A DNA stretch of 64,000 nt from Neoakkermansia glycaniphila (GCF_001683795.1 NZ_LIGX01000035.1:62001-126000), one strand, 5' to 3'; positions 8,360-16,735 are shown, counted from the first letter of the stretch. A program made the numbers and translations. Notes: generated by a model from the sequence alone, not told the origin.

Positions 8360-8772
8360 CTACGCAACTGATGTCTGAACATCTGACGCAATACGTAAGA
8401 GACAGCAATTGGGAAGATGTATCCAAGAGATGAGAGCGTGAGCGGCAATCCTATCTCAAGCGAACCTTTTGACCACAATATCGCTCCTGCTATAAACTGA
8501 GCAAGAGCAGCACAAATAAACACGATAAAGCTTGTCGTAAGAAGATTGTCGGCGAACTTATTTTGACGTGGAGTTAATATCTCATTTTTTTCCCTTTCGT
8601 ATTCTGCCCTCATGTCGTCGATGGCGTCTCTGATCGGAATCCACTCGTCAGCATTTTCGCCTCGAATCATCATATCGTCTGTAATTTCTCCCCTCCATAA
8701 TGCGTTTCGTATTATCGCGTAAGAAAAAGGCCCCTTAACCTGCTTACCAAAATAACAGTAGTATTTCGCCAT
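8356..8772 (-). CDS. GYF_2-like membrane protein
   Basis: The 138-residue product has an N-terminal GYF_2-like module, in which MAKYYCYFGKQVKGPFS shows the typical Y...G...GPFS pattern, followed by WRGEITDDMMIRGENADEWIPI. Two predicted transmembrane helices (residues about 80-100 and 108-128) follow. GYF_2 modules usually bind peptides at the membrane, and such proteins are common in Verrucomicrobia and Bacteroidetes. It lies antisense between tail genes, so it is a moron-like insertion rather than a virion gene (inference). The partner is unknown. Confidence 0.75.
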   Translation of the reverse strand: MAKYYCYFGKQVKGPFSYAIIRNALWRGEITDDMMIRGENADEWIPIRDAIDDMRAEYEREKNEILTPRQNKFADNLLTTSFIVFICAALAQFIAGAILWSKGSLEIGLPLTLSSLGYIFPIAVSYVLRQMFRHQLRS

Positions 8773-8911
8773 ACCCCCACACTACCACGCGTCGAATTCG
8801 GCGGCAAGCGAAAAAGTCCAACTTACAAGCCAACGCAAAACTCATTGACATCACCCTCTAGCCCACCACGCTCCGATTGCTCCCTGTCCTCGCACGCCGT
8901 ACAATAGGTGC

Positions 8912-9358
8912 ATGAGGACAAAAAGCACCATCCCCATTACCTTTGACGGCCTGGACATCCTGACGCCGGGCGGCCTGTACGACGGCGAGGAGATCAGGAT
9001 GCCTCTCAGCTACACCACGGAGGCTGTACCCGGCATCAACCGCCTTGCCCCCGCCCTGTACTCTCACGGCAACGTCTCCGGCACGTTCGACGTGACCACC
9101 TCCCGCGACTTTGTGGACGCGGCAGACGCGCAAGCCGAGTTTGCCGCGCAGCTGCGCACATGGCGTGGCAAGGGGGTCGGAGTCCTGGTTATCGACGGCA
9201 TGCGGTATGAGGCCGTCCTGACCTCCTTTGATCCACGCCTCTCACGCGCCAGCACCCGGCTCACGCTCGGCTACAGCTTTGCCGTCGGCAAGGAGCTGAC
9301 GGACTCCACCGGCGGCGGCTCCACCACCCTCCCGGACGGCTACATACCCATCGGCTGA
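8912..9358 (+). CDS. Phage structural protein of unknown type
   Basis: The 148-residue product MRTKSTIPITFDGLDILTPG is beta-rich, with a Gly/Ser/Thr C-terminus (STGGGSTTLPDGYIPIG). It is two bases upstream of the large tail protein, so the two are co-transcribed and probably translationally coupled. The position between tape measure and baseplate-type gene suggests a distal-tail or tail-assembly component. I recognise no motif, and the functional class rests on context only. Confidence 0.5.
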   Translation: MRTKSTIPITFDGLDILTPGGLYDGEEIRMPLSYTTEAVPGINRLAPALYSHGNVSGTFDVTTSRDFVDAADAQAEFAAQLRTWRGKGVGVLVIDGMRYEAVLTSFDPRLSRASTRLTLGYSFAVGKELTDSTGGGSTTLPDGYIPIG

Positions 9359-9360
9359 TT

Positions 9361-12300
9361 ATGATTACTCTGGACGTACAAGACCTGCGTGACATGCAGT
9401 GCGAGAGCGGCAGCCTCGACCTGCAGAGCATGGATGCCTCAACCCTCTCCCTGACATTCGCCCGCATGGACGGGGAGTTTTTGCGCCGCTGGGTGTATGG
9501 CGAGCGGCTGCGCCTCACGCGGAGCGGCAAGACTATCTTCGAGGGCTGGATCCGTGACATTGAGCACAGCATCAGCGCGGGAGCTCGGCGTGTCTCCATC
9601 TCCGCCGCCGACAAGTGGGACGACGACGGCAAAAACATCTACTTCGCCCGCGAATCCACCACCTCCGGATATATCGGCAAGGCGACGCCGAGCAGCACCG
9701 TCTATGTGGCCGACACCGTCCGCGACGTCCTCAGGATCGGAGGCGCGAACATCGTCACCTCTCCGGGGACGATGAGCGAAATGGTGCCGTTCGCATCATC
9801 CTCAGAGACCCGGCAGAATCTCACGAAAAAGATAGGCCGCTGGGTGCCCAACCTCATCAGCCGTACGGAGTGGGACAAGCCGCCCGGCAGCGACGAGGAG
9901 ATTAAAAAAGTCATCATCGCCACGCCTCGCGAGTACCCTCCTGCCATCATCGACGTCAGCGACATCGTGACCGAAACGATCCAGCTCAAGCCCCGTTACG
10001 ACCTCTGCCCGTCGTCCGTGACCATCATCCGCCACTGGACGGACTCCCTCGGCTACAACCACACGACGACGTGGACGGTGCCGGAGGGCGGCAATCCCCA
10101 CGCCGTGGATGCGTATGTGTTCGAGACGAACGATACGGCACAAGGCGACAACGAGGAGGTAGAGGACAAGTGGGGCAAGGATCCCGGCACATCGACCGGC
10201 AGCGGCACCAATAGTGCCAACACTCCGCAGCGCATGACGATCAAGGGGCGGCACATCCCGGATGCCGAAAATCTCACAAACGGAAATACGACGAACACCA
10301 AGTTTTGGGGAGAATATTACCCTATATTGCAAGGTCTTGATGGACTCTTGGAGTACAGTCCTCTCCGCCAAACGTGGAAGGTGTACGACCAGGACGAGCC
10401 GGATCCCGGAGCGAGCGACAGCGAGGCCGCCAAGGCCGAAAACCGCAAACCTTGGAACTACGGGGAGGATCCCAACACCAACTCCCGGCTGCGATACGCA
10501 CTATTCGAGGGCGAAATATCCGACAAATTTAAAAATGTGCGCTGGGTCAACGCAACTCTCGAATGCTACGTGCGTTTCAAGGATGGCGCCGTAATCCCAG
10601 CCGGTCATGATCGAAGCCGTCTTGCTCGATTTTTCCGGGATGATGATGCCGACGACACGGAGTTTGACAAGGAGGGCGACAACGCAGCAGCCAGCGCGAA
10701 AAAGAAGGCGTTGAGACGCATCCTGACGCTTGATTGTGTGCTTATTGACAGGTTTCAATCCTCCTATCTCGAAACAGCCGAATGCCCCGAAGTGGATCCC
10801 GCGCAGGAAGACTATCCCACGGACGAGGACAAGGAGGAAGCCGAAAAGGAAATCCCCGCCGACTACGCTGCCGCCGCCGAAGCCTATTACAACGCCACTC
10901 GCGACCTGCAGTATGACGGCTCCATTACCATCCGCCAGACACCGGAGGAGGCAATCAACTACCTCGGCTGCCACCTCTCCATCAAGGGCGGGTTGCCGGA
11001 ATGGGAGACCATGCGTACCATCGTGCAGGGAGTGAGCATCGACCTGATGACGGACAGCGTCTCCCTCACCCTCGGATCGCGAGATCAGGAGTTTGAGACG
11101 CCCAAAGCCCGCAATCTCACCAAGGAGGCGCGGGAAATCACGGAAGACGAGCGCACCAGCGGCAACATGGCCGGAAGCGGCGGCGGCAGCCTCGCCGATA
11201 CCAACCGCACGGAAGAGGAGAAAAAAGAGGCGCGCGGTAAGAAAAACCGCCCATCGTCCCCGGCCATCGGGCCGAAGCTCGACACCAAGGACGACCCGAT
11301 CGAGTACCACCGCAGGCCGTTTGAGATCACAACCAAGGCAGCCGGATACAAGACGGAGGAGGGGCATGTGTACGGCACCTATGGCGACCCCGTGAAGGTC
11401 GAGTCCAAGGAACTTTCCCCGGAAGTGAGCGACTGGTACCTCGTGTACAAGGTCAACAAGGACAAGTCGATCGAGAGTGCGCAGATTACGGACCGCAAAA
11501 CGGACGTACACAGTTACGACGAGACGCAATCCACAGGTGCGTGGCCAGCCATCTACTGCATCCATCTGGCGCACATCGAAAACATGTCCATCTCCCAAAA
11601 ATGGACGGGAGACGTGTATTTTGACGGCGCGGAGCGGAACCTCATGCCGTTCGAGTTGTATCGGCTGGCGGACAAGTGGCTGATCAATCGCGGCAAGGTT
11701 GTATCTCCCCTCGGTGAGCCGACCGATCCGGCCTTGTACCAGGCTGTCAACGGTGTGATTGCCACGCCGGGCAAGTGGTACCTCAACTACAGTATCAATG
11801 ATGAGAGCAAGCTGGTGACGTTTGCCGAATTGAGCCAGCGGTGGCAGCCGATCCACATGTATGACAAGGCCTACCACAACAACGAGTGGCCGGCCACCTA
11901 CTGCATCCATGTCGCCACCGTCAACCCCAACGGCACGGTTATCCAGCACCACACGGGAGACGTGTACTTCGAGGCGGAGCTCTACCCGCCCGGAGGGGGT
12001 GAGGACAACCCGTCCTCATCGGACTCAAGCTCGGCCGGAGGAGGGAGCATCCCTGTGTTTGTGGATGCCGACAACGGGGCGGATTCGGCTCGCGTGGGAA
12101 TCGGCGTGCGCGACAGGTCTACGCCTTCCAAATGGCATTACTCTGTGGAGCTCCAGTACGCCAACGAGATGCCATCAACCGATCCGACAACCGGCTACTC
12201 CGACCAGTTCGGAGGAGTTTACTCCTGCGCTATCACAGGCACAGGCGCGGGCTCAATCTATGTGTATCCTTTTCGGCGGCCTCACATCTCATACGGGTCG

Positions 12301-12696
12301 ATCGTGTATCCCATGTCCACTCAGGACTGGTCGTACGCAGGCGACATCGAGTCACAACGCGCGTTACACACCTACGGTCTCACCTACGCCGCCAAGTGGA
12401 CGATTGACGACGATATCTCGCCCGGAGCAGCCCCCATCGGCAACCCTCGCATCCTGCGCGGTATTGTTGAGATACCCAAGGGCGGCGGCCTTGAGATCGG
12501 AGCGGAGATCGACCCGGACAGGCCGCAGGCATACCACTCCATGACGGATGCGGAGCTTGCCGCGCATGGCTGGGTCAAGGTATGCGGAGGCATGCCGGAT
12601 AGTGTGGACGGACATACGCACGCCCTGTTCATGGCGACTCGCAGGGGCAAGCTTTTTATGTTTCAACGCACCCAGAATTACGACTTAATCCCTTGA
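9361..12696 (+). CDS. Large phage tail/baseplate protein
   Basis: The 1111-residue product starts MITLDVQDLRDMQCESGSLD. The first ~130 residues resemble the beta-barrel start of tail-hub or tail-spike proteins (LRLTRSGKTIFEGWIRDIEHS...RRVSISAADKW). A central helical, acidic region follows. The C-terminal third has two similar segments: ...WPAIYCIHLAHIENMSISQKWTGDVYFDG near residue 725 and ...WPATYCIHVATVNPNGTVIQHHTGDVYFEA near 845, an internal duplication. The end is GH-rich (DGHTHALFMATRRGKLFMFQ), as in fibre tips. The order tape measure, small protein, hub fits a tail module. Confidence 0.7.
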   Translation: MITLDVQDLRDMQCESGSLDLQSMDASTLSLTFARMDGEFLRRWVYGERLRLTRSGKTIFEGWIRDIEHSISAGARRVSISAADKWDDDGKNIYFARESTTSGYIGKATPSSTVYVADTVRDVLRIGGANIVTSPGTMSEMVPFASSSETRQNLTKKIGRWVPNLISRTEWDKPPGSDEEIKKVIIATPREYPPAIIDVSDIVTETIQLKPRYDLCPSSVTIIRHWTDSLGYNHTTTWTVPEGGNPHAVDAYVFETNDTAQGDNEEVEDKWGKDPGTSTGSGTNSANTPQRMTIKGRHIPDAENLTNGNTTNTKFWGEYYPILQGLDGLLEYSPLRQTWKVYDQDEPDPGASDSEAAKAENRKPWNYGEDPNTNSRLRYALFEGEISDKFKNVRWVNATLECYVRFKDGAVIPAGHDRSRLARFFRDDDADDTEFDKEGDNAAASAKKKALRRILTLDCVLIDRFQSSYLETAECPEVDPAQEDYPTDEDKEEAEKEIPADYAAAAEAYYNATRDLQYDGSITIRQTPEEAINYLGCHLSIKGGLPEWETMRTIVQGVSIDLMTDSVSLTLGSRDQEFETPKARNLTKEAREITEDERTSGNMAGSGGGSLADTNRTEEEKKEARGKKNRPSSPAIGPKLDTKDDPIEYHRRPFEITTKAAGYKTEEGHVYGTYGDPVKVESKELSPEVSDWYLVYKVNKDKSIESAQITDRKTDVHSYDETQSTGAWPAIYCIHLAHIENMSISQKWTGDVYFDGAERNLMPFELYRLADKWLINRGKVVSPLGEPTDPALYQAVNGVIATPGKWYLNYSINDESKLVTFAELSQRWQPIHMYDKAYHNNEWPATYCIHVATVNPNGTVIQHHTGDVYFEAELYPPGGGEDNPSSSDSSSAGGGSIPVFVDADNGADSARVGIGVRDRSTPSKWHYSVELQYANEMPSTDPTTGYSDQFGGVYSCAITGTGAGSIYVYPFRRPHISYGSIVYPMSTQDWSYAGDIESQRALHTYGLTYAAKWTIDDDISPGAAPIGNPRILRGIVEIPKGGGLEIGAEIDPDRPQAYHSMTDAELAAHGWVKVCGGMPDSVDGHTHALFMATRRGKLFMFQRTQNYDLIP

Positions 12697-12700
12697 TTAT

Positions 12701-13528
12701 ATGATAAAAATAGCATTTGTAGACTGTTGGCCGATGCACGACCCCAACAAGGGATGCCCGAACTGGATCCTTGAGCAGCTCGACGGCATCGCGGAACTTG
12801 CACCCCTGCGGGAGGCGAGCCTGGTCATCGGCTCCAACTACGGCAGCCGGTGGCGTGACCTGCAGGGCAAGCCTTATATCCTCCATACCTGTGAGCCGTG
12901 GGGCCGCATGGACAAGCGGCACGAGCTGGCTGCTCACATCCTCGGCTACGACCCGGACGGAGAGTCATGTACGCGCCTGCCGAGCTGGATCATGTACCTT
13001 AATCCTCACAGGGATTACAGTGCCCCCGGTACGGTGGCGGCTGAGGAGGTGGCACGCCGCCGCCGCAAGATCCTCGCCGTGGTGTCGGACAAGTGGTGCC
13101 CGCCGCGCAACATGATCATGACGGCAGCCCTCGACCGCGGCCTGATGGACTCCATGGGCTGCTGGATGCCGACGCATCCGCAGGTGCGCAGCAAGCACGC
13201 CGTGTGCGAGATGTATGCCTTTGTCCTCGCTGCCGAAAACGGCAATGCACAGCCGGGATACACCACCGAAAAAATCATTGATGCCATCAACGCCGGGGCT
13301 ATCCCGGTGTACTGGGGCGCGGAGCAGTCGGACATCAACCCGGCGCGCGTGATCGACCGTGCGAACTACGGGAGCGATGCGGCCATGCTTGACCATATCG
13401 AGGAGCTGTCGCGGGATCCTGAGGCGATGGCTGCCATCATCAACCAGCCGGTGTTCCTGCCCGGTAAGGATCCACGCCCGCACATCCGCGAGCGGGCGAG
13501 GGAGGTGGTTGAACGGATGTGTCATTAG
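12701..13528 (+). CDS. GT10 (fucosyltransferase) family glycosyltransferase
   Basis: The 275-residue product ends in the GT10 donor-binding signature. AENGNAQPGYTTEKIIDAIN, then AGAIPVYWGA (residues about 178-207), matches the family pattern FEN..GYVTEKI..A..AG.IPIYWG. PTHPQVRSKHAVCEMYAFVLA precedes it, in the usual place. GT10 enzymes transfer fucose from GDP-fucose to GlcNAc-type acceptors. The acceptor here is unknown. The gene starts four bases after the tail gene stop, so it belongs to the phage late operon, which is unusual for this family. No signal peptide or membrane segment is seen. Confidence 0.85.
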   Translation: MIKIAFVDCWPMHDPNKGCPNWILEQLDGIAELAPLREASLVIGSNYGSRWRDLQGKPYILHTCEPWGRMDKRHELAAHILGYDPDGESCTRLPSWIMYLNPHRDYSAPGTVAAEEVARRRRKILAVVSDKWCPPRNMIMTAALDRGLMDSMGCWMPTHPQVRSKHAVCEMYAFVLAAENGNAQPGYTTEKIIDAINAGAIPVYWGAEQSDINPARVIDRANYGSDAAMLDHIEELSRDPEAMAAIINQPVFLPGKDPRPHIRERAREVVERMCH

Positions 13529-13578
13529 CAAGGATCATGCCTGTTGACAATTATATAAGTTAGAATATAGTATAAGGC

Positions 13579-13953
13579 ATGGTGACAAGCAAAATTAGAT
13601 CAAGGTGCATTAACCCTGCATGTAATGGGATTCCTGAAATCGTTGGCATCAACGATTTCGCCATCGCATGCAAAATCTGCGGTATTACAACATATAAAAC
13701 AGCGACGGATGAAGAGGGCGCGTGGCAAAATTGGGAAGACATGATTTCACAATTTCCTCAATATGCACGCGTTAGAACAGGAGATTATATAGGATGCAAA
13801 AATAACGGACTTTCATACAATATGATTGTTGATGAGATAATATTTAGCGGTCGGACTTACACCACGACGGGGGAAAGCTTCCATAAATCTTGTCTCGCGA
13901 GCTATTTAGGCATCACAAACTGGGATGCCGGATCACCGAAAGAAAAAATATAA
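13579..13953 (+). CDS. Small Zn-ribbon-like phage protein (Lar-like)
   Basis: The 124-residue product has two CxxxxC/CxxC knuckles (CINPAC at residue 10, CKIC at 33) followed by TDEEGAWQNWEDM. This layout resembles the small Lar-type zinc ribbons of phages, where ...CGA...T.EEA...WN is typical. The C-terminal half (GRTYTTTGESFHKSC) is distinct. Lar proteins relieve host restriction; that role here is only a possibility. Base composition is much more A+T rich than the upstream late genes, suggesting separate acquisition. Confidence 0.5.
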   Translation: MVTSKIRSRCINPACNGIPEIVGINDFAIACKICGITTYKTATDEEGAWQNWEDMISQFPQYARVRTGDYIGCKNNGLSYNMIVDEIIFSGRTYTTTGESFHKSCLASYLGITNWDAGSPKEKI

Positions 13954-13957
13954 TAAA

Positions 13958-14257
13958 ATGAAAACAGAAGTAAATAATACTATCTTTGAAGATGTTGAGA
14001 GCCTTGCAGAACAATACAGGGTTATAATGGGATCTCAAAGGTTAGAAATTAAAATATGGTTAAATACAAGAAGTCAGCTGTACAGGTACGACGTGAGTCA
14101 TCATTACCAAAGAAGCGATCAGGGAGCACCCTACATAAGCAGCTGTGTGTATGCACATACAAGCCTTGACGCACTCGAAAAGGCCGCAACATACTTAAGG
14201 TTGGCTAATAATCCAAAAGACGATCTAATTCAATGGTTTATTAATCCTAATTTTTGA
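13958..14257 (+). CDS. Small hypothetical phage protein
   Basis: The 99-residue product starts MKTEVNNTIFEDVESLAEQY. The upstream part of the open frame overlaps the previous gene and is not used. It is an alpha/beta protein with a helical end (TSLDALEKAATYLRLANNP). It lies four bases after the preceding small gene and shares its A+T-rich composition, so the two form one cargo unit before the terminator at the right end of the prophage. No family recognised. Confidence 0.55.
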   Translation: MKTEVNNTIFEDVESLAEQYRVIMGSQRLEIKIWLNTRSQLYRYDVSHHYQRSDQGAPYISSCVYAHTSLDALEKAATYLRLANNPKDDLIQWFINPNF

Positions 14258-14317
14258 TAAACACACCATATTCCAGCCGACTACGAACAGGATATGAAGC
14301 AAGTCTAACCTCAACCA

Positions 14318-14345
14318 GCCCCGCCCCTCAAAGGCGGGGCTTTTC
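14318..14345 (+). terminator. Rho-independent terminator at prophage right end
   Basis: A perfect GCCCCGCC/GGCGGGGC stem with a CCTCAAA loop is followed by TTTT. It ends the late/cargo transcript about 100 bases before the CRISPR repeat half at 14444. Confidence 0.9.
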
Positions 14346-14438
14346 GTGTACTGATTTTGCGGTCATAGCGCGCTTTTCCGCATTGCAAAAAAATTACAAG
14401 TAATTTTCTTAATTACTTATTTTCAACGTTTTATCAAT

Positions 14439-14810
14439 AAAATAATCCACGCACTCCGTGAGGAGTGCGACGTGCGCCCACATCGTAGGATCGTTAAATT
14501 CTGAACTGTTTCAATCCACGCACTCCGTGAGGAGTGCGACATTTCGCAGGCGACGGCTGACTCATAGTCTTCAAAGTTTCAATCCACGCACTCCGTGAGA
14601 AGTGCGACGGCGCGTGACCCCCGGCTCCGGGTGCGGGTCGGAGTTTCAATCCACGCACTCCGTGAGGAGTGCGACTTTCTGCCTGCTCAAATAAAGCATT
14701 AACACATTCAGTTTCAATCCACGCACTCCGTGAGGAGTGCGACTTGTGATTTTGATTTCTTCTCCCGGCTGCGGAGAGTTTCAATCCACGCACTCCGTGA
14801 GGAGTGCGAC
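14439..14810 (-). CRISPR. CRISPR array 1 (six repeats, five spacers)
   Basis: The 33-base repeat reads, on the minus strand, GTCGCACTCC...GGATTGAAAC, the form of type I-C repeats, with an internal palindrome (GCACTCC/GGAGTGC). Plus-strand repeats begin at 14508, 14576, 14643, 14711 and 14778. The first copy (ending 14471) matches only from 14444 and is truncated. Spacers are 34-36 bases. The repeat at 14576 has one G-to-A change. The leader lies to the right, so transcription runs right to left. No cas gene is in the window. Confidence 0.97.
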
Positions 14811-14988
14811 TGCCAATACCATAACATGCTGATACAGCCTTGTCCATGCTTGCATTTTCGCGAACCTGCTTCCGTGATACGTCACTTCGCGGAAGAGGTT
14901 TCGCACCAATTCTCTCAACATCCTTATACTGAGCAAACTGCAAAATACGCCGATCTCCCGGGAATTTCGCCACAGCTTGGGGTTCGCG
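14811..14988 (-). promoter_or_regulatory. CRISPR array 1 leader
   Basis: The sequence immediately right of the last repeat is homologous to that right of array 2. The shared proximal block includes CCATAACA and GCCTTGTCCATGCTTGCATT. A 37-base distal block (14952-14988, containing TCCCGGGAATTTCGCCACAG) is identical between the two. The middle is diverged but keeps the same length. Homology confined to this side fixes the array polarity. It should hold the crRNA promoter and integration signals. Confidence 0.85.
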
Positions 14989-15074
14989 CAGCATGGCAGC
15001 AGGGAAGCCGCCACGCATGAAATCATACGATGAGACAGCTCCGGGTGCAAGCATTCAATCGTACCCGAGCGGCC

Positions 15075-15881
15075 TCATTCTTCTTCCCGCTCATCGGGAC
15101 CGTCCTGCAGCATGTCAGCAGTCACAACATACTGGGCCGCACATCGGGGGCAGGTGATGTCCAGCTTGCCCTGTTCCGACAGGAGGTCGGCAAAGTCCTT
15201 TTTCATCGTGCGGACGGTGGGCAGGATTTTGTCGATGGTGCAACCGCAGTGGAAGCGGAGGCGGCGCGTTTCCATGATCTTGGTGGCCTCATTTTTCTCC
15301 ATGGCGTCGGCATCCTCAAGAGTGAGATTCTGCAGCCAGTCAAGATCGGCGTCGGGCTGCGCTGTGATGAGGATGAAGTTTTCGTCCGGCAACTCGAAGC
15401 AGCGGACTATGCGTTGTTCGCTTTGCCGGTAATAGTCTTCTATCCATGTTTCCGGCGTGTCGCCGTGAAGCAGGATGACGGATGTCTGCGGGTTTTTGCC
15501 GTCGCGGATCATCTGGGTGAACAGGGTGTTCTGGTCCGGCACGCGCACATCTTCCGTAAACGCCCGCGCCACGACGCTTTCCGTCAGCGAGGAGCCGGAG
15601 ACAAAGAGGTTGGCCACCAGCGGACTGCGCAGGTTGATGGTCCACGCGTGGTATTCCGCCCACGGCCGGGAAACGAGATGCAGAGTGAAATAGGCGGTCA
15701 GGTTCTTCAGCAGGGAGTCCACCGGGTCTTCGTTGCGCAGGCCATGCTGCATCAGGTGCAGGTAGTAGTCCGTGAAAATGGGCGATAACTGCGCTTTCAG
15801 CAGATGGCAGTTCCGCTGGCGGACAAAGATGGATTCGACGGTGACGAAGTCATCCGTCATTTCTTGTTGTACGGTGTCCAT
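15075..15881 (-). CDS. hslO: Hsp33 redox-regulated chaperone
   Basis: Hsp33 is a cytoplasmic holdase activated by oxidative unfolding when its C-terminal zinc centre is oxidised. The product is 268 residues. The N-terminal substrate-binding domain is followed near residue 215 by FHCGC (CxC) and near 246 by CPRC (CxxC), the four zinc-binding cysteines. The ATG at 15881 (MDTVQQEMTDDF) is preferred over the TTG nine codons upstream, which would overlap the preceding gene. It sits 23 bases after a secreted-protein gene on the same strand. The family is certain. Confidence 0.94.
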   Translation of the reverse strand: MDTVQQEMTDDFVTVESIFVRQRNCHLLKAQLSPIFTDYYLHLMQHGLRNEDPVDSLLKNLTAYFTLHLVSRPWAEYHAWTINLRSPLVANLFVSGSSLTESVVARAFTEDVRVPDQNTLFTQMIRDGKNPQTSVILLHGDTPETWIEDYYRQSEQRIVRCFELPDENFILITAQPDADLDWLQNLTLEDADAMEKNEATKIMETRRLRFHCGCTIDKILPTVRTMKKDFADLLSEQGKLDITCPRCAAQYVVTADMLQDGPDEREEE

Positions 15882-15904
15882 GACTGTGGCTGATCGGGTT
15901 CTGT

Positions 15905-16474
15905 TCAAAGGGGCATGGGTACCTGTGCAGGGTTCTCCGGAAGGGGAGGAGGAGGCAGTACGATGCCTTCAGGGAGTTTGGCCGGAGCGATGCTGTTCAC
16001 AGGGCGAACGGGATACATGGAGCCACCGTCGTGCATGTAGAGGTGCTGCCAGTCAAGGCGCACGATGTCACCGGGCTTCAACTTGGCAATGGTTTCCGCC
16101 ACTTGGGGTGATTGTCCATAGACGGGTTTGGCTACATCCACGTAAACCGTCTGCTGTTTTTCATCACCGTACTTTCCTCCCTTGTGGTAGTCGAGGTACG
16201 AGGCAACGGTGAAGACGGCGACGCGCGACGCATGCCCGCAACGGTCGGGGCACAGCGAGGTGAGATGGCGACAGGGGATATCCTTGTAACCGTCGAACCG
16301 GGCAATGGTTTTGAAGGTTGCAAGCACTTCGTACTGTTTGAATGCAGCCGGAGCAGCCGATGTGGCAGGGACTGCATTTTGTTCGGTCTGAGCAGATAAA
16401 GCCGAAACGGTACAGGCTGCCAGCAGGATTCCTGCCATCATGCATGCTGAATGGAAAGCGTAGGGAGTTTTCAT
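15905..16474 (-). CDS. Secreted CPDRCGH-motif protein of unknown function
   Basis: The 189-residue product has a signal peptide (AFHSACMMAGILLAACTVSALSA) and an Ala/Pro linker. Its central domain carries CRHLTSLCPDRCGHASRVAVF near residue 70, YLDYHKGGKYGDEK and then LKPGDIVRLDWQHLYMHDGGS. The C-terminus is proline-rich. The three cysteines plus histidine look like a metal or cofactor site (inference). A paralogue with the same motif order lies at 16838-17542. I do not recognise a named family. It is probably periplasmic or outer-membrane associated, and co-transcribed with hslO. Confidence 0.7.
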   Translation of the reverse strand: MKTPYAFHSACMMAGILLAACTVSALSAQTEQNAVPATSAAPAAFKQYEVLATFKTIARFDGYKDIPCRHLTSLCPDRCGHASRVAVFTVASYLDYHKGGKYGDEKQQTVYVDVAKPVYGQSPQVAETIAKLKPGDIVRLDWQHLYMHDGGSMYPVRPVNSIAPAKLPEGIVLPPPPLPENPAQVPMPL

Positions 16475-16636
16475 TGCGGATACAGTCTAGGGGAAATCCT
16501 TCCCGAATCAAGTCAAAAGGCTGTCGGCATATCTAATTATTAGCGGCATGCCTACGGAATCACGGCGAGAGGAGTTTACAGCGTACTCCAGAAGGGATAC
16601 GGCGAACGCCCATGAAATAAGGCATCCCATCCCCCG

Positions 16637-16735
16637 GTTACAATCCACGCACTCCGTAGGGGTGCGGCCCGATCGTCCCGCCAAGGACGACTCACCAAGC
16701 CAAGTTTCAATCCACGCACCCGCATGGGGTGTTAT
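16637..16735 (-). CRISPR. Decayed two-repeat CRISPR remnant
   Basis: On the plus strand, GTTACAATCCACGCACTCCG starts at 16637 and GTTTCAATCCACGCACCCGC at 16704. They are separated by a 35-base spacer-like segment. Both copies are degenerate in their second half (GGGGTGCGGC; ATGGGGTGTTAT). The orientation is the same as arrays 1 and 2. No leader-like sequence follows. This is an isolated relic in the gap between the two CPDRCGH paralogues. The rest of 16475-16837 shows no supported gene. Confidence 0.8.

Larger units (their letters stand above)
1618..14443. mobile_element. Defective Mu-related prophage interrupting a CRISPR array
   Basis: The region contains a MuB fragment, phage tail genes (tail protein, tape measure, large tail/baseplate protein), an orphan ParA and small cargo genes. 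No capsid, portal, terminase, MuA or repressor is present, and two genes are fused at about 2275, so the element is deleted and cannot be complete. Its edges coincide with the two halves of a CRISPR repeat: GTTTCAATCCA ends at 1617 and AATCCACGCACTCC begins at 14444. The shared AATCC(A) fits the 5-base target duplication of Mu-family transposition. No inverted TG/CA phage ends were recognised, so the exact boundaries are inferred. Confidence 0.75.

Noticed and set aside
14508..15054. Long frame through CRISPR array 1 (and similar frames through array 2)
   Set aside because: The repeated peptide (TPHGVRGLK, SRSAWIET) is translated CRISPR repeat.
14811..15074. Possible cas1/cas2 remnant beside array 1
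   Set aside because: No Cas motif in any frame; the sequence is explained by the leader shared with array 2.
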